DNA from: Collinsella aerofaciens
GTDB taxonomy: Bacteria; Actinomycetota; Coriobacteriia; Coriobacteriales; Coriobacteriaceae
Length of the DNA stretch: 64,000 nt
Reading direction: 5' to 3'
Assembly: GCF_009876115.1 (NCBI RefSeq)
Contig: NZ_WWSY01000001.1
Coordinates: 62,001-126,000, forward strand
Under the pieces are notes generated by a model. The model made no database searches, was not told the DNA's origin, and was given only the letters and a program-made list of their open reading frames with translations. The position numbers and the translations under genes are program-made. This document shows positions 25,095 through 33,071 of the stretch, one piece after another. Within the stretch, counting starts at the first letter, position 1; every line of letters begins with the position of its first letter.

Positions 25095-25276
25095 GTGGCG
25101 TCCAATCCAATTGATAGCTGGCGTGCGGATGGTTTGATTCTATACGGGCGGCGTCTCCTTGAGGGGCACAGCACAATTGAGCCTAAGCTTATGCGCGAGC
25201 TCCTCAAATCGACAAAGTCTCTACCTGCTGTTTCATTGCTTGAAAAGGGCGGTGCGCCTCTGCTTTGGGAAGCATA

Positions 25277-25323
25277 ATTCTAACCATTTTGCTAACCACC
25301 ATGGTTAGCAAAATGGTTAGAAT
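25277..25323. promoter_or_regulatory. Perfect 47-bp palindrome, probable operator with four half-sites
   Basis: Two exact 22-base arms (25277-25298 and 25302-25323) around CCA. Each arm holds two copies of TAACCA twelve bases apart (25281, 25293), mirrored as TGGTTA (25302, 25314). The palindrome ends 31 bases before the start of the AlbA_2 regulator gene and includes a TAGAAT -10-like box. A four-half-site operator for autoregulation by that protein is the simplest reading. Confidence 0.7.
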
Positions 25324-25354
25324 ATGGGCAGAATAGAATCGGAAGGCGGACAGC

Positions 25355-26680
25355 ATGAAATTCCAGGAAACAGAGACAATCGAGCTGAAGGCCATTGCGC
25401 AGAACGGCATCAAGAAGGAGATCGTCGCATTTGCGAACTGCGGCGGCGGCACGGTCTACGTTGGCGTCGCCGACGACGGCGCCGTGCCGGGCGTCGAGGA
25501 CGCGGATGCGTGCGCCCTGCAGGTCTCCAACATGGTGAGAGACGCCGTGAAGCCAGACGTCACCATGTTTGTCAGCTATAAAACGCTCGACTGCGACGGG
25601 AAGGCGGTCGTGGCCGTCAAGGTCCAGCGCGGCACGAACCGCCCCTACTACCTAGCGAAGAAGGGCCTGCGCCCCGAGGGTGTCTACGTGCGGCAGGGGT
25701 ACTCCTCCGTCCCGGCGACCGATGCTGCCATCCGGCAGATGATCAAAGAGACTGACGGCGACAGCTTTGAGGACATGCGCTCCCTCGACCAAGCGCTCAC
25801 CTTCGAGTCGACGAAAGGGGAATTCGAGACACGAAAGATCCCCTTCGGCGCGCCGCAGATGCAGGCCCTGAATATAACCTCATCGGACGGTCTCTACACA
25901 AACCTCGGCCTGCTCCTGTCCGACCAGTGCCCGCATACCGTAAAAGCGGCCGTTTTCGAGGGGACGGACCCGAGTGTGTTCAATGATCGCCGGGAGTTCT
26001 CCGGGTCCCTCATGCAGCAGCTCGACGAGGTCTACGACTACATCGACTTCCACAACCAGACCCATGCCACTTACCAAAAGCTGCTGCGCGTCGACACCCG
26101 GGACTACCCGGAGGTCGCCGTGCGCGAGGCCTTGCTGAACTCGATCGTGCACAGGGACTACTCCTTCCGCACCAGCACGCTGATCAGCGTCTACGACGAC
26201 AGGATCGAGTTCGTGTCAGTCGGCGGCCTTCTGCCCGGCTTTGAGCTGGAGGATTTGATGATGGGCGTCTCCGCCTGCCGGAACCCGCATCTCGCCAACG
26301 TCTTCTACCGCCTGCAGCTCATCGAGGCATACGGCACGGGGATGAGGAAGATCATGGGGGCCTACGCGGGTGCGGCCTCTCAGCCGCAAATCATGGCCAC
26401 GAACAACGCATTCAAAATCGTCCTGCCCAACACGAACTTCGCAGCAACGGCAGCGGAAACGCCCACGGCAAACAGCAAGGAGGCGCCCGCTGCTTCCTAT
26501 TCCCGAGAGGACGAGATCCTGCGGTTCTTGGCAGAGCACCCCTCAATCACCCGAAAGGAAGCGCAGACGTTGCTCGGGATCGGCCAGTCCACGGCCGGCC
26601 GCATATTGAAAGAGATGGTGGATAAGGGGCAAATCGCAAGACACGGCGGAGGCCGCACCTTGCGATACGAATTGGCGTAA
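25355..26680 (+). CDS. AlbA_2/Schlafen-type DNA-binding protein with ATPase-like and winged-helix domains
   Basis: A 441-residue regulator. Residues 1-140 form an AlbA_2 (Schlafen AAA_4) domain: ETIELKAIAQNGIKKEIVAFAN, then GGGTVYVGVADDG and PYYLAKKGLRPEGVYVRQG. Residues 240-350 resemble an HATPase_c_4 domain (VREALLNSIVHRDYS, FVSVGGLLPG, EAYGTGMRKI). The last 60 residues look like a winged helix (FLAEHPSITRKEAQTLLGIG...KEMVDKGQI). Such proteins are usually transcription regulators of accessory regions. The 47-bp palindrome just upstream is a likely binding site. An ATG with CGGACAGC gives only a modest ribosome site. What it controls besides itself is unknown. Confidence 0.85.
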   Translation: MKFQETETIELKAIAQNGIKKEIVAFANCGGGTVYVGVADDGAVPGVEDADACALQVSNMVRDAVKPDVTMFVSYKTLDCDGKAVVAVKVQRGTNRPYYLAKKGLRPEGVYVRQGYSSVPATDAAIRQMIKETDGDSFEDMRSLDQALTFESTKGEFETRKIPFGAPQMQALNITSSDGLYTNLGLLLSDQCPHTVKAAVFEGTDPSVFNDRREFSGSLMQQLDEVYDYIDFHNQTHATYQKLLRVDTRDYPEVAVREALLNSIVHRDYSFRTSTLISVYDDRIEFVSVGGLLPGFELEDLMMGVSACRNPHLANVFYRLQLIEAYGTGMRKIMGAYAGAASQPQIMATNNAFKIVLPNTNFAATAAETPTANSKEAPAASYSREDEILRFLAEHPSITRKEAQTLLGIGQSTAGRILKEMVDKGQIARHGGGRTLRYELA

Positions 26681-26811
26681 TGATGTGTCTCTGAGGCAAT
26701 TGTCCACTTTGCCTTCTGGTCAAGAGCAATTGGCTAACGGGCGAGTTGGGGCTCTTATGCCGAGTTCACGATTTAGGCAGGAGAACCTGTGCCCGCGAGA
26801 TTAATTGCGCC

Positions 26812-27609
26812 TCATCCTTTTTCTCGAGGGCAATCATCGAACTTAAGGTGGCGCATCGGGGCCATGGAATTAAAGAACTTATCGTCAAAGTAGTCGAGTA
26901 GAAACTCTGGAAAAGCCGACAGCACAAACACCGAACCGTCCTCGCTCCGCATTCTTTTCTCCTCGCGGAAAATCGCATCGACCGTAACCAGCTCTCGATA
27001 TGTCCCAAATGAAACCTCATCGAGATCGAGCAGGCACTTGCATCTCAATACGAAGGCAGCGATTGCATCTTTCCATTGGGGAAGCTCCATGTGCTTCCCC
27101 ACGTTAACGTTTCCCTCTCCCGACATCTTTTTATATTGAGCGATTTCCGAGTTGTCAACAAAACAGCCTGAATGCGCCTGGCACTGCCCCGCGCGATAAT
27201 CGTACAGCGCCTCGACCATCGGGTAGCTTATATAGAGCTTTCCGCTCTCGTGCTCGTTATCGAATGCGAGGAGCATTGCCTCCACAAGGGCATCGGACTC
27301 GCATCCAGGCGCATTGTTTTGATGGGAGTCGTAGTCAAAGAAGAGAAAGACCTCGTCAACAGAATCCCGCTCCACGCCCTCTAGACATTTTGCAGCGGAA
27401 GGCACCGTTTCTCTTAGCACCTCCACAACATCCAGATCGAAGTCCTCCTCTGCAAGCCGTTCGTAGAGCATGTAGATGTTCTGCGCCGCTGGCAGACAGA
27501 TCACCCTCAGGTCATCTCTCCCTTTCAGAAAAAGCTCTTTCATCTTCTCCGCAAAGCGCAGGTCACGCGACTCCCCTTCAACGATGAAAAGCGTGACCGG
27601 ACTAGCCAT
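26812..27609 (-). CDS. TOPRIM-like nuclease candidate, partner of the AAA ATPase
   Basis: A 265-residue protein. The N-terminus VTLFIVEGESRDLRF has the Glu of a TOPRIM-like core, and EVFLFFDYDSH (about residue 90) supplies a D-x-D pair; YISYPMVEALYDY is another conserved-looking block. This suggests a TOPRIM-fold metal-dependent nuclease like those paired with ATPases in OLD, PARIS or AbiL systems, but I cannot place it in a named family. I start at ATG 27607-27609, overlapping the ATPase stop; a GTG three codons upstream is possible. The overlap means the two products are made together. Confidence 0.6.
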   Translation of the reverse strand: MASPVTLFIVEGESRDLRFAEKMKELFLKGRDDLRVICLPAAQNIYMLYERLAEEDFDLDVVEVLRETVPSAAKCLEGVERDSVDEVFLFFDYDSHQNNAPGCESDALVEAMLLAFDNEHESGKLYISYPMVEALYDYRAGQCQAHSGCFVDNSEIAQYKKMSGEGNVNVGKHMELPQWKDAIAAFVLRCKCLLDLDEVSFGTYRELVTVDAIFREEKRMRSEDGSVFVLSAFPEFLLDYFDDKFFNSMAPMRHLKFDDCPREKG

Positions 27610-28717
27610 CGAAAGCACCGGCCTTAAACATCTTCTGGAGGTTATGGGCCAATCTGAGCTCCTTGGGCGTTAGCTTCTCCAGCGAGCGAATCTCCCCCTC
27701 CTTAAGAATGAAATAGACATCGGGCCGCATGAGGTCGTTCGTCAAAAGGTCCGTGTTGTGCGTCGTAATGAAAACCTGGACACCCTCGAGGTCCCGCAGC
27801 ATCTCCACGATCGACCGGGACAATTCAAAGTGATAAAAAGCATCGAATTCATCGATGAAGACCAAGGAAGCCTTGCTCATCTTGATATACCAGTAGTAGT
27901 ACAGAGCAAGTGACATGGTGCCTGTCGAGGCAACCGACGCAAACGGAACGGTACCGCCCTCGAACCTGCAATAAAGCTCGGGAACTCCATTCACGTTCAC
28001 GGATACGAGGTTCAGGGAGATTCCCTGCTGGCGCAAGAATTCTTGGAAGTCCTCTATCTTCCCCTCGCGAATAATGCCCTGGGTAAAGCTATCCGTGCCA
28101 ACCGAAAGCCCCTGGTACCCGCGCTCGTCGAGTGAGTAGAACATCAGCATGTTGTCGACAAAGGAGGTGAAGGCTCTAAACGCCCTGGCAGACGGCTCAT
28201 CTCGCAGTATTGCATTGCTCTTGACGTATTTGACACGCGACAGCCTGTCGGACTCAGCGGGGAGATCGGTAGAAAGCGAGAGGGACTCGGCGCCCGGCAG
28301 GTCAACATGGCCCGTTTGAGCGTCGAACCTGTAGCTCAAGACCTCCACGTCATCAATGCACAGGCTCTCGTACACAAGCGTCTGTGGGTCGGTTTTCCCG
28401 TAGCGGTATACGACGTCGATATTGTCGAAGACAAAATCGTATTGAAACTCTGTGATTGAACTCTTTGAATCAAGGCACCGATATGGCAAGTATTTTTTGA
28501 GCAGCTTTTCCTTGTCGGTCAGATGCAGAACGATGTCGAATATCGCGAGGGCGAAATTGGACTTTCCGCTGCCATTCGCACCATATATGATGCCCTTTGC
28601 CTTAACGCCGCCCTGAATCACCTGTTGATTAAATGAGTAGTTGGCGGGATCGGATAGATCAAATGTAATTCGCTTATCGAAGCACTTGAAATTTGAAACC
28701 GAAAACTTCTTGAGCAT
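27602..28717 (-). CDS. AAA family ATPase (AAA15/COG1106 type)
   Basis: A 371-residue ABC-like ATPase of the kind in phage-defence pairs. It begins LKKFSVSNFKCFDK, then Walker A IYGANGSGKSNF (about 45-56), a signature-like SVASTGTMSLALYYYW, Walker B ASLVFIDEFDAFYH and the H-loop VQVFITTHNTDLL. Relatives (COG1106) act with a second effector gene; here the TOPRIM-like gene overlaps its end by 8 bases. GAGGAACTGTACC precedes the ATG. A perfect hairpin CCGTATT-TTT-AATACGG lies 73 bases upstream (28790-28806), next to a TTGACC -35-like box, and may be an operator. Probably an anti-phage ATPase/nuclease pair; substrate and trigger are unknown. Confidence 0.8.
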   Translation of the reverse strand: MLKKFSVSNFKCFDKRITFDLSDPANYSFNQQVIQGGVKAKGIIYGANGSGKSNFALAIFDIVLHLTDKEKLLKKYLPYRCLDSKSSITEFQYDFVFDNIDVVYRYGKTDPQTLVYESLCIDDVEVLSYRFDAQTGHVDLPGAESLSLSTDLPAESDRLSRVKYVKSNAILRDEPSARAFRAFTSFVDNMLMFYSLDERGYQGLSVGTDSFTQGIIREGKIEDFQEFLRQQGISLNLVSVNVNGVPELYCRFEGGTVPFASVASTGTMSLALYYYWYIKMSKASLVFIDEFDAFYHFELSRSIVEMLRDLEGVQVFITTHNTDLLTNDLMRPDVYFILKEGEIRSLEKLTPKELRLAHNLQKMFKAGAFDG

Positions 28718-28972
28718 GGTACAGTTCCTCTGCTTTCTGAGGTTATTTGAGACACAGGGTAAAGCAGCTGAGCAAATCGGTCAATTTACCCGTATTTTTA
28801 ATACGGATATTCCGAAGAAAAACTACGGAAGTACGCGATGCGCACCGGACCTGTCCAACCGATTCCGTAGTGCTGGCAACTACATGAGACAACCTACGAG
28901 ATATGCGGGGCGAGGTTTTCCAGAGCGACGAACGATAGAGATGCGGATCATCCGAAGAAGGTTGAAATCCAC

Positions 28973-29608
28973 TCAGACCGGCAGCGTGTAGGCGCAAGTT
29001 GAGCGGCGTGCGGAACCCAGGAGCGCTGCTCCCAGCAGGAATAGCGCTAAGGAGACTGCGATCCAGTTGACGTCGGTGGTCTTGGGGAGCGTGGCGGCGG
29101 CGCTGGCAGCCTTGGCCTTGGATGGCTTGGACGCCGTGGCCTTGGTCACTGTCGCTTTGGTTGTCGTGGTTATCCTGGGCGTCGTGCTCGCCGGCTTCAG
29201 CGCGGGATCCGTCGCGGGCCCGGCACCGGGCTGCCCAGTGGCAGGACCGGCACCGCCGGCCGGCTCGCCCGTGCCACCGGGCGCCTCGCGCCCGCCGGTC
29301 TCCCCCGCCGGCGCCGTGGCGCCCTGGGGCTCGATCACTACAAGCGGCGCCATGGCCCCGGAGGCATCCAACACGCCGCCGGCACCGAAGGCCCCGCCCG
29401 CAGGCGTCACAAACCGTGCGGACGCAAGCGACCCGCTCGTGCACCCGACACCGCCATCGGTACCGGTCGCATCGAGCCACGAGGCATCGACGGAAAGCCC
29501 ACACCCGGCCGAGCCGTCGCCGGCGCCAGCGTCCTGCAGGCACACACCGTAGGCACGCACGCCGGCGGCGGGCGCGCCGCCGCGCACGGCCGTGTCGTCG
29601 GCGATCAC
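28973..29608 (-). pseudogene. Truncated LPKTT-anchored surface protein (C-terminal remnant)
   Basis: This stretch encodes the last ~210 residues of a cell-wall surface protein, clearly related to the intact gene at 43285-44391: shared blocks include GVRAYGV, LSVDASWLDATG, RFVTPAGGAFGA and a Thr/Lys/Ala-rich wall spacer ending LPKTTD, then a membrane helix. The signal peptide and N-terminal ~190 residues are missing. The homology stops near 29608, just before an IS3-type transposase fragment, so insertion followed by deletion removed the 5' end. The open frame runs on to 29785 but the extra codons are antisense-like filler. Unlike the intact copy, the tail extends past the basic anchor residues. 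Confidence 0.75.
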
Positions 29609-29622
29609 GCGGCCCACACGCG

Positions 29623-29961
29623 TCACTCCTTCTCGCGCACAGCGCAGATCACCTGGGTGCGCTCGTCGTTCCTTTTGGAGAGTACCTCGCGGCTCGGGTA
29701 TCCAATGGCCTTTATCGTGCGCGCCAGGCTTTTCCCGTGCCCCGGGTAGCGATTGACCGCATCCCGCTTCGCCTCGTCGGAACACCTCGGCCTGCGATGC
29801 TCCCTTTCCAGGAGCTCATCGCCGTCGATCTGGTACTCCTTCCACCAGTTGTGGAGCGTGACGCGGCTGGGGTAGCCGAGCTTTGCTATGGTGTCAGCCG
29901 TGCTGCATCCGAACCTGGCGAACGTCACGATGACCTTTGCCCTTTGCTCTGCGCTGTACAT
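29623..29961 (-). pseudogene. IS3-family transposase OrfA, truncated
   Basis: A 112-residue fragment of an IS3-group OrfA (helix-turn-helix) subunit: MYSAEQRAKVIVTFARFG..., KLGYPSRVTLHNWWKEYQ, and the repeated second helix-turn-helix KAIGYPSREVLSKR. Relatives continue beyond this point and are followed by the catalytic OrfB (DDE) gene; both are absent here, the frame ending in VREKE. GGGAGG eight bases upstream supports the ATG at 29959-29961. It abuts the truncated surface gene, so it marks the deletion junction. The 160 bases upstream (29962-30121) probably hold the element's left end. Confidence 0.75.
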
Positions 29962-30121
29962 CCGTATGATCCTCCCGGTTCTCTTTTGGTCTAGGATTTC
30001 CACCGCAGCCCCAAGGGGCTAGAAGGATAAAACAGGCAGGGCCATTGCAGCGCTACGTGTTGAGAACTTGGCCAGCAACGAGAAGTTTGTGAAACGTTTT
30101 GTGAAGCGTGGCAGGACGAAG

Positions 30122-32359
30122 CTACCTCTCGGCAAAGGTACCCCAACCGCCGGCAGGAACGTCGACACAGCTTTCGAGGTAACTCTTCATGATGTCTTCC
30201 AATGTGGGCACGCGTCCTTCGGCCAATATGCCCAAGGCATCCAGCACATCGAATACGGCGGCTGCGTCATCGACCCCGAGGAGGTCTTCGTTGCACAGGT
30301 CCAACCTCGCACCAAGCACAGTATACCCGTGCTGCACAGCGACCCTCGCAAGGGCATCGTCATCGGCAACCAGCGGGTGCCTTTGGATCTCGACAACCAA
30401 CCCATACTCTTCGCCGGGCTTTCTGGAATCAAGATCGAACGCGAGCCCGATCTCTTGGACGACGAGCCACGTTTCGGCATATAGCTTCCCTGCCTCGTCC
30501 AAGAATAGCCTCGTCATGGCGGGCACGACATCCCCATACCCAAGAAACTTCCCGCAAAGAAGCGTTTTCGACAGGGAAGAAACCTTCGGATAGCGAGACA
30601 GCCACGCCCTGCCCTCTCGAGTTTTAAGCAAGGGGCAAACCTCTTCGGGATTTCCAAGCATTTCCGTAAGCATGTAGAACCTGGCACAGAAGGCGGCGGC
30701 GGTAATGTTAATCCGAATGCCGGGCGCGTAATGGCTCATCGGAGTCTCGAAGCCGGCGGCCCTTTCATACGCGCCTCTGCACTCGGCACGCATACCAAGC
30801 AAGGCGTAGCACAGGCTCATCTCGAGATAGGGATATCCGAGGGACGGTTGCTTGTTGAGCGTAGCGAGGCGCTCTTCGGCAATCGAGAGCTGCATTTTTG
30901 CCACCTCGGGTTTGTCGTACAGTGTCAGCCGGGCAAGCTGCCATCGACACTCGAGCGCCGCCATAACCTGCAAGCTTCCCTCAAGGAGGCCTATAGCCTC
31001 ATCAGTGTACGACACGGCGCGCTCAACGTTCTCTCCCACCATTAAGGCTAGGGCAGCGCGTTCTCGCAGCACTTGGGAGCGCCGCAGAATCGCCTCGGGA
31101 GGAAGGCCATCCTCCATCACATCCAAATCATGCTCCGCGTCCCCATCCTTGAAATACCGCATTACGCTCTCAGCCAAAGTATTTAGGGAGCGGTCATCCA
31201 CCGCCAAGCCCGAAAGCATCGCCCTCAGGTTCATATGGGCATAGTAACGTGCATCGGGGTCGCTCACGCACAAAAACCGATCGCATCCTTCGAAGAAATT
31301 GAGCACGGGGGCGGGGTCGAGCCCGTCGGCCCACGCGATTCTTCCCAAGCTCGCCATAGCGACGACGCGCTGTTGCTCGGAAAGGGAGGCATTGCTGAGG
31401 GTGCTTTCGACCTCGGCCAAATACAACTTGTTCCTGTCCTCGATGCTTGCCCCTATCTGCCTCATGAAAAGAAGCCGCAGATTGAAGAGCTGCCCAAAAT
31501 CGTTGGGGCCAATCGGCGCAAGCGCCTTTTCGCATTCCTCAATCAACCCCCACCCTTCTTCAATGCCGCCATCAGGCAAGCCGATTTTCGTTTTATTCAA
31601 TGTTGCATTCTCAAACAGTAGCAAGAGGAACGACTTATTCCGAACGCCCAGACGCTTGGCTTCACGATACGTCTTCTTGAACTCGTCGTCGGCGACTTTG
31701 AACTGACCGTTCACGATATAGCCAACCGCGCGGTTGTGCCAAAGCTGGACTTTGATGAAAGGGTCTGTCTTGTCGGATATCTCGGCCAAGGCGCTTTCGA
31801 GTTCCGCTTGCGACCCAGCACAATCGCAAGCGGAGTCCGCGATAATATGGAGGGCGAAATGCCTGAAAGCCGGTTCTAAGTTTTCGTCCTCAAGCATCCT
31901 TTTTGCAACGCCGTTGTTTCCCAAGTAGATGTTGCAGAAAATCCTGTCCTTGTCGAGGCAGGCGAGCTGCCTTCTGGACAGTCGATCACGGTCAACCGAG
32001 TTCATCAGCCTGAAGGCAGCTACGTAGTCGCAATCGGGAAGAGAGGGATCAGCCTTGCCCACTATGTCATCTAGCCGCTGCGCACACCAAAAATAGTTGG
32101 CGGGAAGAGCGAGCAGACACACCGCGAGAAAGACCGATGCCACACCCGTCAACCATAAAAGGCTAAGCCTAACCGATGCAAACAATGCGACGAACGCCAG
32201 TGCCACAACAAAGATATCAGCCTTGTAAAACCGCGCCAAAGCCTGCTTACACAACCACAGCAACGCCGGCGCGACGACAATCGAAACCGCCAGGATAGAA
32301 AGGGCCGGGTCAGGCCCCGTGATGATATCAATCGCAGCAAGGATATCTTGGAACCCCAT
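30122..32359 (-). CDS. Large membrane-anchored helical-repeat protein of unknown function (745 aa)
   Basis: A 745-residue protein with three hydrophobic segments in the first ~100 residues (about 19-36, 46-66, 70-88), then a long all-helical region that reads like TPR/Sel1-type repeats (HNRAVGYIVNGQFKVADDEFKKTY and ALALMVGENVERAVSYTDEAI are examples). No catalytic motif is seen. CGGAGGATT gives a good ribosome site before ATG 32357-32359. It stands alone between IS fragments. A cytosolic repeat scaffold on the membrane suggests a sensor or assembly platform, but no function can be assigned. Confidence 0.65.
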   Translation of the reverse strand: MGFQDILAAIDIITGPDPALSILAVSIVVAPALLWLCKQALARFYKADIFVVALAFVALFASVRLSLLWLTGVASVFLAVCLLALPANYFWCAQRLDDIVGKADPSLPDCDYVAAFRLMNSVDRDRLSRRQLACLDKDRIFCNIYLGNNGVAKRMLEDENLEPAFRHFALHIIADSACDCAGSQAELESALAEISDKTDPFIKVQLWHNRAVGYIVNGQFKVADDEFKKTYREAKRLGVRNKSFLLLLFENATLNKTKIGLPDGGIEEGWGLIEECEKALAPIGPNDFGQLFNLRLLFMRQIGASIEDRNKLYLAEVESTLSNASLSEQQRVVAMASLGRIAWADGLDPAPVLNFFEGCDRFLCVSDPDARYYAHMNLRAMLSGLAVDDRSLNTLAESVMRYFKDGDAEHDLDVMEDGLPPEAILRRSQVLRERAALALMVGENVERAVSYTDEAIGLLEGSLQVMAALECRWQLARLTLYDKPEVAKMQLSIAEERLATLNKQPSLGYPYLEMSLCYALLGMRAECRGAYERAAGFETPMSHYAPGIRINITAAAFCARFYMLTEMLGNPEEVCPLLKTREGRAWLSRYPKVSSLSKTLLCGKFLGYGDVVPAMTRLFLDEAGKLYAETWLVVQEIGLAFDLDSRKPGEEYGLVVEIQRHPLVADDDALARVAVQHGYTVLGARLDLCNEDLLGVDDAAAVFDVLDALGILAEGRVPTLEDIMKSYLESCVDVPAGGWGTFAER

Positions 32360-32587
32360 AATCCTCCGCTAGACTCGAGTCCAATACTCGTTTGCTATTG
32401 TAGCTTGCATTCTATAGTGATCTTCCTTCATGTAGTTTCAAATAGAACACATGTTTTGGAAATTGTTTTTGCAATGACTGGGATATCCGCAACCCGCCGC
32501 CAGCATAAAACGCGCATTGTGAGAATTACCTGATCAGCCAGTTTGCAAATACTACCAGCGGACTGCATATGCCAGCTCGATTGCGAG

Positions 32588-32704
32588 CTACGAGGGCTTC
32601 GCGGCGTGCGCATGTTCACCGGCGACAAGGCCGTCGGCATGGTCGGCTCGCTCGCCGAGATGTTCCCTGGGGCCAAGTGCCGGCGCTGTGCAGCGCACTT
32701 CATC
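32588..32704 (+). mobile_element. IS256-family transposase fragment (internal)
   Basis: About 39 codons (LRGLRGVRMFTGDKAVGMVG, LAEMFPGAKCRRCAAHFIR) match the conserved central block of IS256/Mutator transposases around the second catalytic Asp. Both flanks are unrelated, so only a scar remains. In the rest of 32360-33000 the only possible genes are tiny ORFs, one listed at 32859-32969. Confidence 0.7.
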
Positions 32705-32858
32705 CGCATACAGTGGTCTACTGCCCCTGCGCCCTGTACATAGCCTCGGTTGTCTCGTGGACGCCGGCCGCCGTCAGGGTGGCGCCGTGCTCATGGCACG
32801 CCGTCCAGACGGGCTCGCCCCCGAAAAGCCGTACGAAGGCGAAAAGTAAGGCGAGAAA

Positions 32859-32969
32859 ATGGCCTTCCTGTTGCACCTGATTGGAATGGGTATGGGGCTG
32901 TGCACGCTCGTCGCCTACGCCTGCATCAAAGTAGGGGCTGAAAGCGAAGCGGTTGACGACGCGAGCTGA
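32859..32969 (+). CDS. Possible 36-aa small membrane protein
   Basis: A short ORF, ATG 32859 to TGA 32969, with GGCGAGA upstream and nearly directly after another mini-frame ending at 32850. The product has one hydrophobic segment (HLIGMGMGLCTLVAYACIK) and an acidic tail. The size suits a phage or plasmid accessory peptide, or a toxin-like single-pass peptide. There is no homology evidence and it could be chance, given the debris around it; the GC-rich third positions are the main argument for coding. Confidence 0.25.
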   Translation: MAFLLHLIGMGMGLCTLVAYACIKVGAESEAVDDAS

Positions 32970-33000
32970 TTAGTGATCGTCAAACTGTTCGGAACCGAAC

Positions 33001-33036
33001 GAAAATAGAGAGGCCCTTTGCAAAAAGGACCTCTCT
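33001..33036 (-). terminator. Rho-independent terminator after the AIPR gene
   Basis: AGAGAGGTCCTTT and AAAGGGCCTCTCT pair on the minus strand, followed by ATTTTC; it lies 35 bases past the AIPR stop. Confidence 0.75.
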
Positions 33037-33071
33037 GCTGATGGCATTCTAGAGAACAGCCCTGGATTGCC

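Noticed and set aside
28743..29543. 266-codon minus-strand frame across the surface-protein remnant
   Set aside because: It is a shifted frame of 28973-29608; only the latter matches the intact paralogue at 43285-44391.
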